A DNA stretch of 11,040 nucleotides, taken from Planctomycetota bacterium (lineage in GTDB: Bacteria; Planctomycetota; Phycisphaerae; Sedimentisphaerales; Anaerohalosphaeraceae). Where the stretch lies: NCBI GenBank assembly GCA_019456245.1, contig VRUF01000076.1, forward strand, positions 1 through 11,040. The letters are read 5' to 3'. The notes under the pieces were generated by a model, which saw only the letters and a program-made list of their open reading frames with translations, had not been told where the DNA came from and made no database searches. Shown here one piece after another: positions 1 through 7,035 of this stretch. Both the position numbers and the translations under genes were made by a program. Within the stretch, counting starts at the first letter, position 1. Each line of letters starts with the position of its first letter.

Positions 1-77
1 TCGCGCGAATACTTCGAATACTTCATTTGTAGGGATAGTTATTTGCTGTTAGGTGTTTTAATCTGGTGTGCTGAATG
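1..77. repeat. Direct repeat copy 1 (77 bp, cut by window edge)
   Basis: Bases 1-77 are identical to 377-453, an offset of 376 bp. The copy may begin before the window. It contains an internal 9-bp tandem, GAATACTTC twice (7-24). After the identical block similarity continues in degenerate form: 94-125 matches 490-521 at about 29 of 32 positions, now at an offset of 396. This looks like a duplicated non-coding module of roughly 380-400 bp with one strictly conserved edge. Confidence 0.95.
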
Positions 78-158
78 CAGCTGGCAGATTGGCGTTTTGC
101 TGGTTACTGTCCGCCTGCTGTGGCGGCGGCGGGCTGGCGGGCTTCGGATTTCACTTCC

Positions 159-183
159 GTCCTTCGCCAAGGCTACGGAGGAC
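159..183. repeat. REP-like palindromic element
   Basis: GTCCTTCG (159-166) can pair with CGGAGGAC (176-183), with one G-T wobble, leaving a 9-base loop containing CCAAGGC. The core (CTTCGCCAAGGCTACGGAGG) resembles the short dispersed palindromes containing a CGCCAAGGCTACGGCGG-type core that I recall from many environmental bacterial genomes. Only this copy is seen in the window. Confidence 0.5.
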
Positions 184-331
184 AGGTCGCTCAATCCCTG
201 GGGATGGCTGCGGTTGGCTTGCTGCGGATGGATTGCCAAAGTGGGGCATTCTGTCGCTCGGTTAGTCGGAAGGCTTGCCTGGTGGCCGCGATTGCCTATT
301 TTGCTTAAAACTGTACCTAATACCGTTTTAT

Positions 332-348
332 TATACCTCTGTGGTATA
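332..348. repeat. Short perfect palindrome TATACC-N5-GGTATA
   Basis: TATACC (332-337) and GGTATA (343-348) are exact inverted repeats with a 5-base centre, 29 bp before the second copy of the 77-bp repeat. It could be a protein-binding site or chance in an AT-rich stretch. No gene starts nearby. Confidence 0.35.
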
Positions 349-376
349 TACAGACAGAAAATATCACTGGGAGATA

Positions 377-453
377 TCGCGCGAATACTTCGAATACTTC
401 ATTTGTAGGGATAGTTATTTGCTGTTAGGTGTTTTAATCTGGTGTGCTGAATG
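377..453. repeat. Direct repeat copy 2 (77 bp)
   Basis: This is the second perfect copy of bases 1-77. It is preceded by AGATA and diverges after position 453. The perfect identity contrasts with the poor match of the sequence that follows, suggesting either a recent duplication followed by indels or selective conservation of this block. No protein or RNA family is recognised in it. Confidence 0.95.
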
Positions 454-515
454 TGCTGGGGGTGGGTTGGTGGGTTTTCCGGCACTGGGGTTTTGCTGGT
501 TGCTGACCGCCCGCT

Positions 516-540
516 GTGGCGTGGCGTGGCGTGGCGTGGC
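516..540 (+). repeat. GTGGC pentanucleotide microsatellite, 5 copies
   Basis: Five uninterrupted GTGGC units occupy 516-540. The equivalent place in the first module (around 120-130) reads TGGCGGCGGC instead, so this tract is one of the differences between the two duplicated modules. Slippage would change the copy number. Confidence 0.85.
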
Positions 541-747
541 CAGTCAGAATTTTGCCAGGTTCAATCCCTTGGGTTGGCGGGGTTGGCGTGTTGTGTGTTG
601 GGAGGTTTTTTTGATGTTTTTCGGAAGTTGGGCGATGGTTTTAACGGTTGGGCAATTTGCTGTCCTGTAGAGTGCCTATTTTACTTTCATGTTCCGCCGG
701 ACCTTAAATTTTCCCGCTTAAATCTTTTCTTTTTATATGCTTTGCTG

Positions 748-847
748 TATAATTACTCCCGATCAGGCGTTATAGGCGATACGGAATGGCGACAAAATAA
801 GCCATGGTTTTAACTGTATTGCATCAAAATGCCGAATACTATAGGGT
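748..847 (+). promoter_or_regulatory. Candidate promoter elements for the ATPase-TPR operon
   Basis: Two weak alternatives are visible. An exact TATAAT lies at 748-753, but no good -35 box is correctly spaced upstream. TTGCAT (819-824) is followed after exactly 17 bp by TAGGGT (842-847). The second would start transcription near 853 and place the inverted repeat 876-905 inside the 5' leader. Neither matches consensus as well as the promoters of purF, tatA or tatC in this window. Confidence 0.3.
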
Positions 848-875
848 AGTAATTTTGAAACCCAAATATATGTAA

Positions 876-905
876 AGCAAACTAGAATATCAATTGTAGT
901 TTGCT
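876..905. promoter_or_regulatory. 9+9 bp perfect inverted repeat, likely operator or leader hairpin
   Basis: AGCAAACTA (876-884) and TAGTTTGCT (897-905) are perfect inverted repeats separated by 12 bp, ending 25 bp before the preferred ATG of the ATPase gene. The half-site centres are 21 bp apart, two helical turns, which suits a dimeric helix-turn-helix protein. The downstream ATPase carries a putative winged-helix end, so autoregulation is possible but not shown. In RNA the arms could also form a leader stem. Confidence 0.6.
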
Positions 906-930
906 GAAATTAGAAAAAGTGGGAACTATT

Positions 931-2334
931 ATGGCAAAACCTCCAAAAGCGACAGTTTTGGCCGATGTTTACAGAACTGTTTCTCCAGAACCTCTGATGA
1001 ACTCTGAGCAACTGGATGCATTCTATCTTCAGGAAATAATAGATATTCGGGGTACGGATGTGATGCTCAAACTGAAAACGCGTCTGTGCCGTGCCGAGAA
1101 GGATATGCCTTTCAAGACCTTTCTCATGGGCCACGCCGGTGTTGGAAAATCCTCCGCGCTCACCTGCCTCATTCAAGAGGTCGAAGGCAAATTCCAGACC
1201 GTACGGTTTTCCGCAAAGAAACGACTCGACATGGTCAACTTCAAGGCATTCGATGTCCTTCTTCTGACCATTACGGAACTTGCCGAGCAATGCGGAAAAT
1301 CCATTGACGATGGCGGTTCCGGCGAACATATCAGTGACAATCTGATCCGTCCTTTGTGGGACTGGTTTTCCACCACCGATATTTCAAAAACAGAGAAAAC
1401 CGAACTGGCGGCTACTGTCGGAGCGGGTGTTGACAGCAGCAGTTCGTTGTGGGGTAAGCTCATTGGACTGAAAGCCAAGGTATACGCCGAAGCAAAATAC
1501 GCCGGCGCCAGAGAAAAGAAAACCGTTGATTATCGCCTTAGTAATATCTCCGAACTCGTTCAAATTGCCAATAAAATTATAGATGCCTGTAACAACTCCC
1601 TCGGTGAGGCAACCGGTAAGCAATGGCTGATCATCTGGGAAGACTTTGACAAAGAAGGCATTCCTAAGGAATCCATTAGTCAACTTTTCCTCGAATACGG
1701 TCATATCTTCAGCGACCTTAACGTCAATATGATCACGAATATTCCCGTTACATTGGGATATTCAGGTGAGGCCCGCAGTATTATTGACACAGCCAACCGC
1801 TGCCTGCTTCACGATAGCCCGGTTTTCGATCAGGAACACAACCCTCATGAGCAGGGGCGAAACGTCCTTCGCGAAGTCGTAGCGAAACGAATGGAACTTA
1901 CCCTCTTCGACGAAGGTATCCTTGAAATTCTGCTCGTCGCCAGCGGCGGCAATCTCCGCGACCTTTTTAATATGATCCTTGATGCTTGCGACCAGGCCAT
2001 CGGTAAGAAACTTACAACAATCGCACAGGCACACGCACGAAATGCGATTGTCACTCAGCGTATCGAATACGAAAGACGGCTGGGAACGGACCGCTTCGGC
2101 AAAGAGGTTATCAAATTCGAAGATAAAATTGGACGGCTTAAAGCTATCTATAATAATGAACCGGATTCCTCCCGTACCGATGATATTCTCTTTTCTTTGT
2201 TGCGGTCCCGCGCTGTGCAGGAATTCAATGGCGAACGGTGGTTTGGTGTTCACCCACTTGTCGTTGATTATCTGGTTAGTAACGGACATATCGAAACACC
2301 CGAAAACGGTGAGCCTTTCGGCGGGACGACCTAA
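931..2334 (+). CDS. P-loop AAA+/STAND-like ATPase with C-terminal winged-helix-like region
   Basis: A 467-residue protein from ATG 931; an in-frame TTG at 901 would add ten residues but lies inside the inverted repeat. Walker A is GHAGVGKSS at residues 67-75. Walker B is WLIIWEDFDK at 232-241, with E237 and D238 following the hydrophobic strand. A GGNLRDL motif at 339-345 offers Arg343 as a sensor-2-like residue, as in Orc1/Cdc6-type AAA+ proteins. The tail (about 390-455) looks winged-helix-like, with LLRSRAVQEFNGERWFGVHP resembling ends I recall for AAA ATPases paired with TPR proteins. There is no signal peptide or membrane segment, so it is probably cytoplasmic. The SD is weak (GGGAA, 921-925). 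The stop directly abuts the start of the TPR gene, which implies coupled expression. Substrate and output are unknown; replication-initiator-like or conflict-system switch are both conceivable. Confidence 0.8.
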   Translation: MAKPPKATVLADVYRTVSPEPLMNSEQLDAFYLQEIIDIRGTDVMLKLKTRLCRAEKDMPFKTFLMGHAGVGKSSALTCLIQEVEGKFQTVRFSAKKRLDMVNFKAFDVLLLTITELAEQCGKSIDDGGSGEHISDNLIRPLWDWFSTTDISKTEKTELAATVGAGVDSSSSLWGKLIGLKAKVYAEAKYAGAREKKTVDYRLSNISELVQIANKIIDACNNSLGEATGKQWLIIWEDFDKEGIPKESISQLFLEYGHIFSDLNVNMITNIPVTLGYSGEARSIIDTANRCLLHDSPVFDQEHNPHEQGRNVLREVVAKRMELTLFDEGILEILLVASGGNLRDLFNMILDACDQAIGKKLTTIAQAHARNAIVTQRIEYERRLGTDRFGKEVIKFEDKIGRLKAIYNNEPDSSRTDDILFSLLRSRAVQEFNGERWFGVHPLVVDYLVSNGHIETPENGEPFGGTT

Positions 2335-4101
2335 ATGACCATTAATGGGGACGACAAAGCTAACCCCGGCAGTATAGCGGAAGTTACGCAAGGACTCCTT
2401 CTCTGGGCGAAACGTCGAGTTCCCGTTCTGCTGCGTGTAGAATTCATCGATGAACTTGCACGCAAACAAGTCGTGCAAAACCTCAAAAAGGAACTGCAAA
2501 CGATCGAGATTCCCGTTCATGAAATAGAACTCCCCGCCCTCCGACATGATGAACTGGCTCAATGGCTTACCGAAGAACTGGAAAAACTCCCACCCGGTGT
2601 AGCCTCCATCAACGGTTTTGCCACAGCCCTCCCGGACAAAGACCCGCAGCTTCAGCAAAGCCTTTCCGCCATCAATCTGCGACGTGAAGTGTTTGCATCT
2701 TTTCCACTCTGCCAGATATGGTGGATGCCGCAGTATCGCATTGATATGTTCGCCGGACGCATTAACGACCTCAACTCATGGTTCCGTCTCCGTGCCAAAC
2801 TCACAGAAACAGTTTCGGTTCTTCCATCCGGTCACGACATACAATTCCTGTCCGAGACAACGATGCAGCCACTCGGTCTCAAAAGCATTGCCGGACTCTC
2901 CCACGATGAAAGATCTCAACGTATCGAGGAACTCGAGCACCTCCTGTCAAAAATCCAGTCAGTCCCGGAAAATCAACGTGACCTCAGCAACGAAAAACGA
3001 CTTCTCAAAAGTTTGGCCGAGATTTTCTACGTCCAGGCACAATATAATAAAATCGAACCGCTCCTGCGTCGCTTGCTATCGATTAACGAGGCGTCCTTCG
3101 GCCCCGACCATCCGGATGTAGCACTCAGCTTGAATAATCTGGCGCAGTTACTTCAAGATACGAATCGTCTTGACGAAGCAGAGCCGTTGATGCGCCGGGC
3201 GCTGGCGATTGACGAGGCATCCTTCGGGGCGGACCATCCGGCTGTGGCGACCAGATTGAATAATCTGGCATCGTTACTTCAAGACACGAATCGCCTTGAC
3301 GAAGCAGAGCCATTGATACGCCGGGCGCTGGCGATTGACGAAACATCTTTCGGTCTCGACCATCCGAAGGTGGCTATAATTTTGAGTAATCTGGCGCAGT
3401 TGCTTGTCAACACCAATCGCCTTGACGAAGCAGAACCATTGATGCGCCGCGCGCTGGAAATTGACGAGACATCTTTCGGCCCCGACCATCCTACGATGGC
3501 AACCAGATTAAATAATCTGGCGCAGTTGCTTGCCAATACCAATCGCCTTGACGAAGCAGAGCCATTGATGCGGCGTGTGTTGACGATTGACGAGGTATCA
3601 TTCGGCCCCGACCACCCGAATGTCGCAATGGGCTTGAATAATATGGCGGCCTTATTACAAGCCACCAATCGCCTTAACGAAGCAGAGCCATTGATGCGCC
3701 GCGCACTGGCGATTAACGAGGCCTCGTTCGGCCCCGACCATCCGAAGGTCGCAATAGCCTTGAATAATCTGGCGCAATTACTGCAAGCCACCAATCGTCT
3801 TGACAAAGCTGAGCCATTGATGCGGCGGGCGATGGCGATTGACGAGTCATCCTTTGGTCCCAACCATCCGGATGTAGCAATAGATTTGAATAATCTGGCG
3901 CAGTTACTTAAAGCTACGAATCGTCTTGACGAAGCAGAGCCATTGATGAAACGGCATGTGATGATTCTTCTACAGTTTGCCCGCCGGACTGGCCATCGGC
4001 ACCCGCATCTGAAAGATGCTATCAACAACTATGGCAATCTGCTCATGCAGATGGGATGTAGCAAAGATGAAGTCACTGCCCGACTAAAAAAAATGAAGTG
4101 A
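2335..4101 (+). CDS. TPR-repeat protein with NTPase-like N-terminal region
   Basis: A 588-residue protein whose ATG immediately follows the ATPase TAA. Residues 1-165 resemble the N-terminal region I recall from bacterial TPR proteins of the INLRREVFASFP...LNSWF type (residues 113-150), but no GxxxxGK Walker A is present. It is therefore probably a degenerate NTPase fold or a docking domain. A helical linker with TPR-like character (about 205-250) leads into a tandem array of 42-residue kinesin-light-chain-type TPR units. DHP or NHP marks seven units at residues 258, 300, 342, 384, 426, 468 and 510, with consensus LNNLAQLLQxTNRLDEAEPLMRRALAIDEASFGPDHP. A divergent unit caps the C terminus. 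No enzymatic effector is visible. By context it is the sensor or adaptor partner of the upstream ATPase. It is probably cytoplasmic. Confidence 0.85.
   Translation: MTINGDDKANPGSIAEVTQGLLLWAKRRVPVLLRVEFIDELARKQVVQNLKKELQTIEIPVHEIELPALRHDELAQWLTEELEKLPPGVASINGFATALPDKDPQLQQSLSAINLRREVFASFPLCQIWWMPQYRIDMFAGRINDLNSWFRLRAKLTETVSVLPSGHDIQFLSETTMQPLGLKSIAGLSHDERSQRIEELEHLLSKIQSVPENQRDLSNEKRLLKSLAEIFYVQAQYNKIEPLLRRLLSINEASFGPDHPDVALSLNNLAQLLQDTNRLDEAEPLMRRALAIDEASFGADHPAVATRLNNLASLLQDTNRLDEAEPLIRRALAIDETSFGLDHPKVAIILSNLAQLLVNTNRLDEAEPLMRRALEIDETSFGPDHPTMATRLNNLAQLLANTNRLDEAEPLMRRVLTIDEVSFGPDHPNVAMGLNNMAALLQATNRLNEAEPLMRRALAINEASFGPDHPKVAIALNNLAQLLQATNRLDKAEPLMRRAMAIDESSFGPNHPDVAIDLNNLAQLLKATNRLDEAEPLMKRHVMILLQFARRTGHRHPHLKDAINNYGNLLMQMGCSKDEVTARLKKMK
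3085..3966 (+). repeat. Seven-copy 126-bp tandem repeat encoding TPRs
   Basis: The GACCATCCG-type marker recurs at 3106, 3232, 3358, 3484, 3610, 3736 and 3862, exactly 126 bp apart, one 42-residue TPR per unit. Segments such as CTTGACGAAGCAGAGCC are almost identical in DNA, including synonymous positions, which indicates recent amplification or gene conversion. The stated ends are approximate. Confidence 0.9.
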
Positions 4102-4263
4102 TCCCCGGCAAAGAAGCAAAGAACCGCTCAAACAAAGCTGTCGATTTTCTCCTTACATACCCTCTCCGTCACTTCGTGCAATTTTTTCACGCAGGGGGTT
4201 GTAATTTTCTATTTTCTATTGTCGATGTTCTATTTAAAAAGCGTGGCAGGGCGTTTTGATTTG

Positions 4264-5328
4264 TTATTTTAGAACTACTTTGCCGGTTCCTTTTGTTACT
4301 TTTCCTATGGTGTAGACCTCTTCGCCTGCTTCTTTTAGGGTGCTTGCGGTCTGGTCGGCATGTTCAGGGGCTACTACGAGTACGTATCCTATACCCATAT
4401 TGAAAACCCTGTACATTTCTTCCTCTGCGACCGGGCCCTCTTGCTGTAGGAAATTGAAGATGTCGTGTTTTGGCCAGGTGTCTTTTATTATTTGAGCGTC
4501 GCAATTTTTGGCTAGTACCCTTGGTATGTTTCCTACCAGTCCGCCGCCTGTTATGTGGGCCATAGCGTGGATTGGCATTTCTTTGGGGAATTTATTAATT
4601 GCGCTTACGACGGATCTTACGTATATCTTTGTTGGTTCGAGGAGGGCGTCGCCTACTGTTTTTCCGTTAAGCAATTCCGGGGTGTCGTTTACGTTGTATT
4701 TTTGCTGCTTGAAGCAGATGTGCCTTATGAGTGAAAAACCGTTGCTGTGGACGCCGGTTGAAGCGAGGCCGAGTATTATGTCGCCTTCTTTAACATCTGC
4801 GCCTGTGATTATTCTGTCTCGTTCTACTACGCCTACGGCGAAACCTGCCATGTCGAACTCGTCTTTTCTGTAGACGTCGGGCATTTCGGCAGTTTCTCCG
4901 CCTATTAGGGCGCAGTTTGCGAGTTTGCAGCCGGCGGCTACGCCTTCGACCATTTCGGCGATTCGTTCGGGGTCGAGTTTGTTGACGGCCAGGTAGTCGA
5001 GGAAGAAGAGTGGTTCTGCACCCTGTACGATCATGTCGTTTACGCTCATTGCGACGAGGTCTATGCCTACGGAGTCAAAGCGATTAACTTCTTGGGCGAT
5101 GATTATCTTTGTTCCCACGCCGTCTGTGCAGGAGACGAGGACGGGGTTTTCGTATTTTGGTTTTCCTTCTTCGTTTAGCTGAAAGAGGCCCGCAAAACCG
5201 TTCTCCAGACCTATTACTCGTTTTGAGAAGGTTTCCTTAACGGATTTTGAGATCCGTTCGACCATCCGGTCGTTTGCGTCTATGCTAACGCCGGAGTCTT
5301 CGTAACTGATGTAATTTTCTTTTGTCAT
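4264..5328 (-). CDS. purM: Phosphoribosylformylglycinamidine cyclo-ligase (AIR synthetase)
   Basis: PurM converts FGAM and ATP to AIR, the fifth step of de novo purine synthesis, in the cytoplasm. The 354-residue product fits the family's usual length of about 340-350. Visible signatures, in order: YEDSGVSIDANDRMVERI (9-26), CTDGVGTK (67-74), VNDMIVQGAEPLFFLDY (96-112), GGETAEMPDVY (143-153), GLASTGVHSNGFSLIR (187-202), HITGGGLVGNIPRVL (258-272) and NMGIGYVLVV (310-319). The ATG at 5328 was chosen because family similarity begins there. An upstream in-frame ATG at 5376 would add 16 unrelated residues lying inside purF. The start is 4 bp after the purF stop with no recognisable SD, so translation is probably coupled to purF. 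Confidence 0.97.
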   Translation of the reverse strand: MTKENYISYEDSGVSIDANDRMVERISKSVKETFSKRVIGLENGFAGLFQLNEEGKPKYENPVLVSCTDGVGTKIIIAQEVNRFDSVGIDLVAMSVNDMIVQGAEPLFFLDYLAVNKLDPERIAEMVEGVAAGCKLANCALIGGETAEMPDVYRKDEFDMAGFAVGVVERDRIITGADVKEGDIILGLASTGVHSNGFSLIRHICFKQQKYNVNDTPELLNGKTVGDALLEPTKIYVRSVVSAINKFPKEMPIHAMAHITGGGLVGNIPRVLAKNCDAQIIKDTWPKHDIFNFLQQEGPVAEEEMYRVFNMGIGYVLVVAPEHADQTASTLKEAGEEVYTIGKVTKGTGKVVLK

Positions 5329-5332
5329 AATA

Positions 5333-6766
5333 TTAGTCGTTATTGTCGAAAAGCTGCATTTGGTGGCGTTCCACATGGAATTTGTTTAAGATGGTGTTTA
5401 CGGGTATGCTGTAATTGCCGCTCCAGCAGGCGGTGCAGTAATGGTCCGGCGGTAAGGAGGCGCAGGACAGGAGGCCTTCGATCGAGAGGTATCCTAAGGT
5501 GTCGACCTCAAGGAAATCTCGTATTTCTTCGAGAGAGCGTTTGCTTGCGAGAAGTTCCTCTGTGGTTGGAAAGTCAACGCCGTAGAAACATGGGTTGGCG
5601 ACGGGGGGGCAGGCAACACGTATGTGTATTTCTTTTGCACCGGCTTCTCTTAAAGATTTTATCTTTCCCTTTGTCGTGGTTCCTCTTACGACGGAGTCGT
5701 CTACTACTACGACACGCTTGTCTTTTACGGTTTCCTTTACGACGGCTAGTTTTAGTCTTACGGCAAGTTCCCTGAGGTCTTGGGACGGGGCAAGGAAGGT
5801 TCTTCCGATGTAGTGACTTCTTACGAATCCCATGTCGAACGGGATACCGCTTTGGTTTGCATATCCGACTGCGGCGGAGGTGCCGGAGTCCGGTACTGGT
5901 ATTACGACATCAGCTTCGACGGGGTGTTCTTTTGCGAGCTGGACGCCTGATCTTTTTCTGACGAGGTGTACGTTTTCACCGAATACCGAGCTGCTTTGTT
6001 TTGCGAAGTAGACGTGCTCAAAGATGCAGTGTGCAGGTTTTACAGTTCCGGGAGTGATGAAGAATCGGCTTGATATGCCGTTTTTGTCGAGCGTGACGAT
6101 CTCGCCCGGTTCGACGTCCCGGATGTATTCTGCTTCAAGTGTGTCGAAGGCACATGTTTCGCTTGCGACGCAGTAGTGGCCCTGTTTTGTTTTTCCGATG
6201 CTTAAGGGGCGAATTCCGTAGGGATCCCTTGCCGCTTCGATGCGGTCGGGGAATAGGAACAGCAGTGAATATGCCCCCTGGAGATGGTTGAGGATGTGTC
6301 CGAGTGCATCCGGTTTGGCGACATGTGAGGGTTTGGCCATTAGGTGGACAATGATCTCGGTGTCGTTTGTGGACTTGAAAATGTGTCCGTATGCTTCGTA
6401 TTCGTCGCGAAGCAGCGATGCGTTGATGAGATTTCCGTTGTGTGCGACGGCGACCTGGCCCCGTGAGTACTCGCTTAGGAACGGTTGGGCGTTGAGCGGA
6501 TTGCTCGAACCTGTTGTGGAGTATCGAACGTGGCCGATGGCGATGGGGTTTTCGAGTTTTTTGAGTACGCCGCGACTTTGGCGGAAGACCCTGCTGACCT
6601 GTCCCATGCCGGTGAAGCAGTGGATTTGTTCGCCGTCACTCGATGCTATTCCAGCGGATTCCTGACCCCTGTGCTGGAGGCTGTGGATTCCGTAATAGGT
6701 TTTTTGGACGGCATCGGGGTCGCCGTATATCCCGAAGATGCCGCATGCTTCCTTCATATCAGCCAT
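5333..6766 (-). CDS. purF: Amidophosphoribosyltransferase (glutamine PRPP amidotransferase), Fe-S type
   Basis: PurF makes 5-phosphoribosylamine from PRPP and glutamine, the committed step of purine synthesis. The 477-residue protein has an N-terminal class II glutamine amidotransferase domain and a C-terminal phosphoribosyltransferase domain. MADMKEA precedes Cys8, so a seven-residue propeptide is expected to be cleaved to expose the nucleophile, as in Bacillus PurF. Motifs are CGIFGI (8-13), LQHRGQESAGI (30-40), GHVRYSTTG (78-86), HNGNL (109-113) and the PRPP loop VVVVDDSVVRGTTTK (352-366). Cys247, Cys393, Cys444 and Cys447 sit where Bacillus-type enzymes bind a 4Fe-4S cluster, so the enzyme is probably oxygen-sensitive. 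It leads the purF-purM operon from a promoter at 6809-6837. The SD is weak. Confidence 0.97.
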   Translation of the reverse strand: MADMKEACGIFGIYGDPDAVQKTYYGIHSLQHRGQESAGIASSDGEQIHCFTGMGQVSRVFRQSRGVLKKLENPIAIGHVRYSTTGSSNPLNAQPFLSEYSRGQVAVAHNGNLINASLLRDEYEAYGHIFKSTNDTEIIVHLMAKPSHVAKPDALGHILNHLQGAYSLLFLFPDRIEAARDPYGIRPLSIGKTKQGHYCVASETCAFDTLEAEYIRDVEPGEIVTLDKNGISSRFFITPGTVKPAHCIFEHVYFAKQSSSVFGENVHLVRKRSGVQLAKEHPVEADVVIPVPDSGTSAAVGYANQSGIPFDMGFVRSHYIGRTFLAPSQDLRELAVRLKLAVVKETVKDKRVVVVDDSVVRGTTTKGKIKSLREAGAKEIHIRVACPPVANPCFYGVDFPTTEELLASKRSLEEIRDFLEVDTLGYLSIEGLLSCASLPPDHYCTACWSGNYSIPVNTILNKFHVERHQMQLFDNND

Positions 6767-6808
6767 AGTATTCCGCGTAAAAAAAGAGTGAAAGATTCAG
6801 ACGCCGTA

Positions 6809-6837
6809 AGTTTAGCCAATTGCCAAACAGTAGTCAA
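6809..6837 (-). promoter_or_regulatory. Sigma-70-like promoter of purF-purM
   Basis: On the minus strand TTGACT (-35, bases 6837-6832) is followed by exactly 17 bp and then TAAACT (-10, bases 6814-6809). Transcription should start near 6802, giving a leader of about 36 nt before the purF ATG at 6766. That is too short for a purine riboswitch, so purine control, if any, would be at the DNA level. Confidence 0.7.
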
Positions 6838-6941
6838 TCCGAATTTCGCCAGTTCGACGAATTGTCAGGATTACTTTGAATCAAGGAAATATTTATACAG
6901 CCGGTTTCGTTATATGTTCGTGTAAAACGAGTTGCAGTAGA

Positions 6942-6958
6942 CAAAAGGCGACCTTTTG
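6942..6958. promoter_or_regulatory. Perfect 17-bp palindrome between divergent promoters
   Basis: CAAAAGG (6942-6948), a CGA centre and CCTTTTG (6952-6958) form an exact inverted repeat. It lies 104 bp upstream of the purF -35 box and 48 bp upstream of the tatA -35 box. No T-run follows on either strand, so it is a poor terminator. A shared operator is the simplest reading. Confidence 0.45.
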
Positions 6959-7006
6959 GGTCTATAAGCTTGGGCAAATAAGGAGCATTTCGGGTAGTAT
7001 TAAGTC

Positions 7007-7035
7007 TTGACGCCGACAGCGAAAGACGGTAAAAT
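7007..7035 (+). promoter_or_regulatory. Sigma-70-like promoter of tatA
   Basis: TTGACG (7007-7012) and TAAAAT (7030-7035) are separated by exactly 17 bp. Transcription would begin near 7042, with a leader of about 48 nt. A good Shine-Dalgarno GAGAGG (7076-7081) ends 8 nt before the ATG at 7090, the clearest ribosome site in the window, and it supports that start over the internal ATG at 7102. Confidence 0.75.

Larger units (their letters stand above)
1..930. other. Non-coding repeat-rich region upstream of the ATPase gene
   Basis: No gene could be supported here. Plus-strand open frames exist around 43-408, 275-670 and 451-813, but they overlap in different frames, lack ribosome sites, run through the direct repeats and give low-complexity Gly/Trp/Leu/Arg-rich peptides. 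The plus strand is strongly G-rich and C-poor between about 80 and 670, and AT-richer from 690 to 930. Contents are the 77-bp direct repeats, a REP-like hairpin, a palindrome at 332-348, a pentanucleotide microsatellite and the promoter and operator region of the ATPase gene. Confidence 0.6.

Noticed and set aside
43..813. Three overlapping plus-strand open frames (43-408, 275-670, 451-813)
   Set aside because: They overlap in different frames, lack ribosome sites, pass through the non-coding repeats and encode low-complexity Gly/Trp/Arg-rich peptides caused by the G-rich strand.
901..930. TTG start giving a ten-residue longer ATPase
   Set aside because: It overlaps the right arm of the inverted repeat and has no SD. 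ATG 931 with MAKPPK is a more natural start.
1762..2658. 298-codon minus-strand open frame opposite the ATPase/TPR junction
   Set aside because: It runs antisense across two well-supported genes and has no recognisable family or ribosome site.
3085..3966. CRISPR-like array suggested by regular repetition
   Set aside because: The period is a coding 126 bp with an intact reading frame and TPR consensus, not short repeats with unique spacers.
3279..4028. Long antisense open frame (249 codons) opposite the TPR array
   Set aside because: The 126-bp period is a multiple of three, so one stop-free antisense frame in a unit is copied across the array. The peptide is just the repeat in reverse.
4160..4205. 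Terminator hairpin between the TPR gene and purM
   Set aside because: Only a 4-bp stem (CGTG/CACG around a T-rich loop) can be drawn, with no following T-run, so it was not annotated.
5329..5376. Upstream ATG giving PurM 16 extra residues
   Set aside because: The added residues lie in the purF coding end and do not resemble PurM; family similarity starts with the ATG at 5328.
6767..6808. Purine riboswitch in the purF leader
   Set aside because: With the promoter at 6809-6837 the leader is only about 36 nt, too short for the aptamer.
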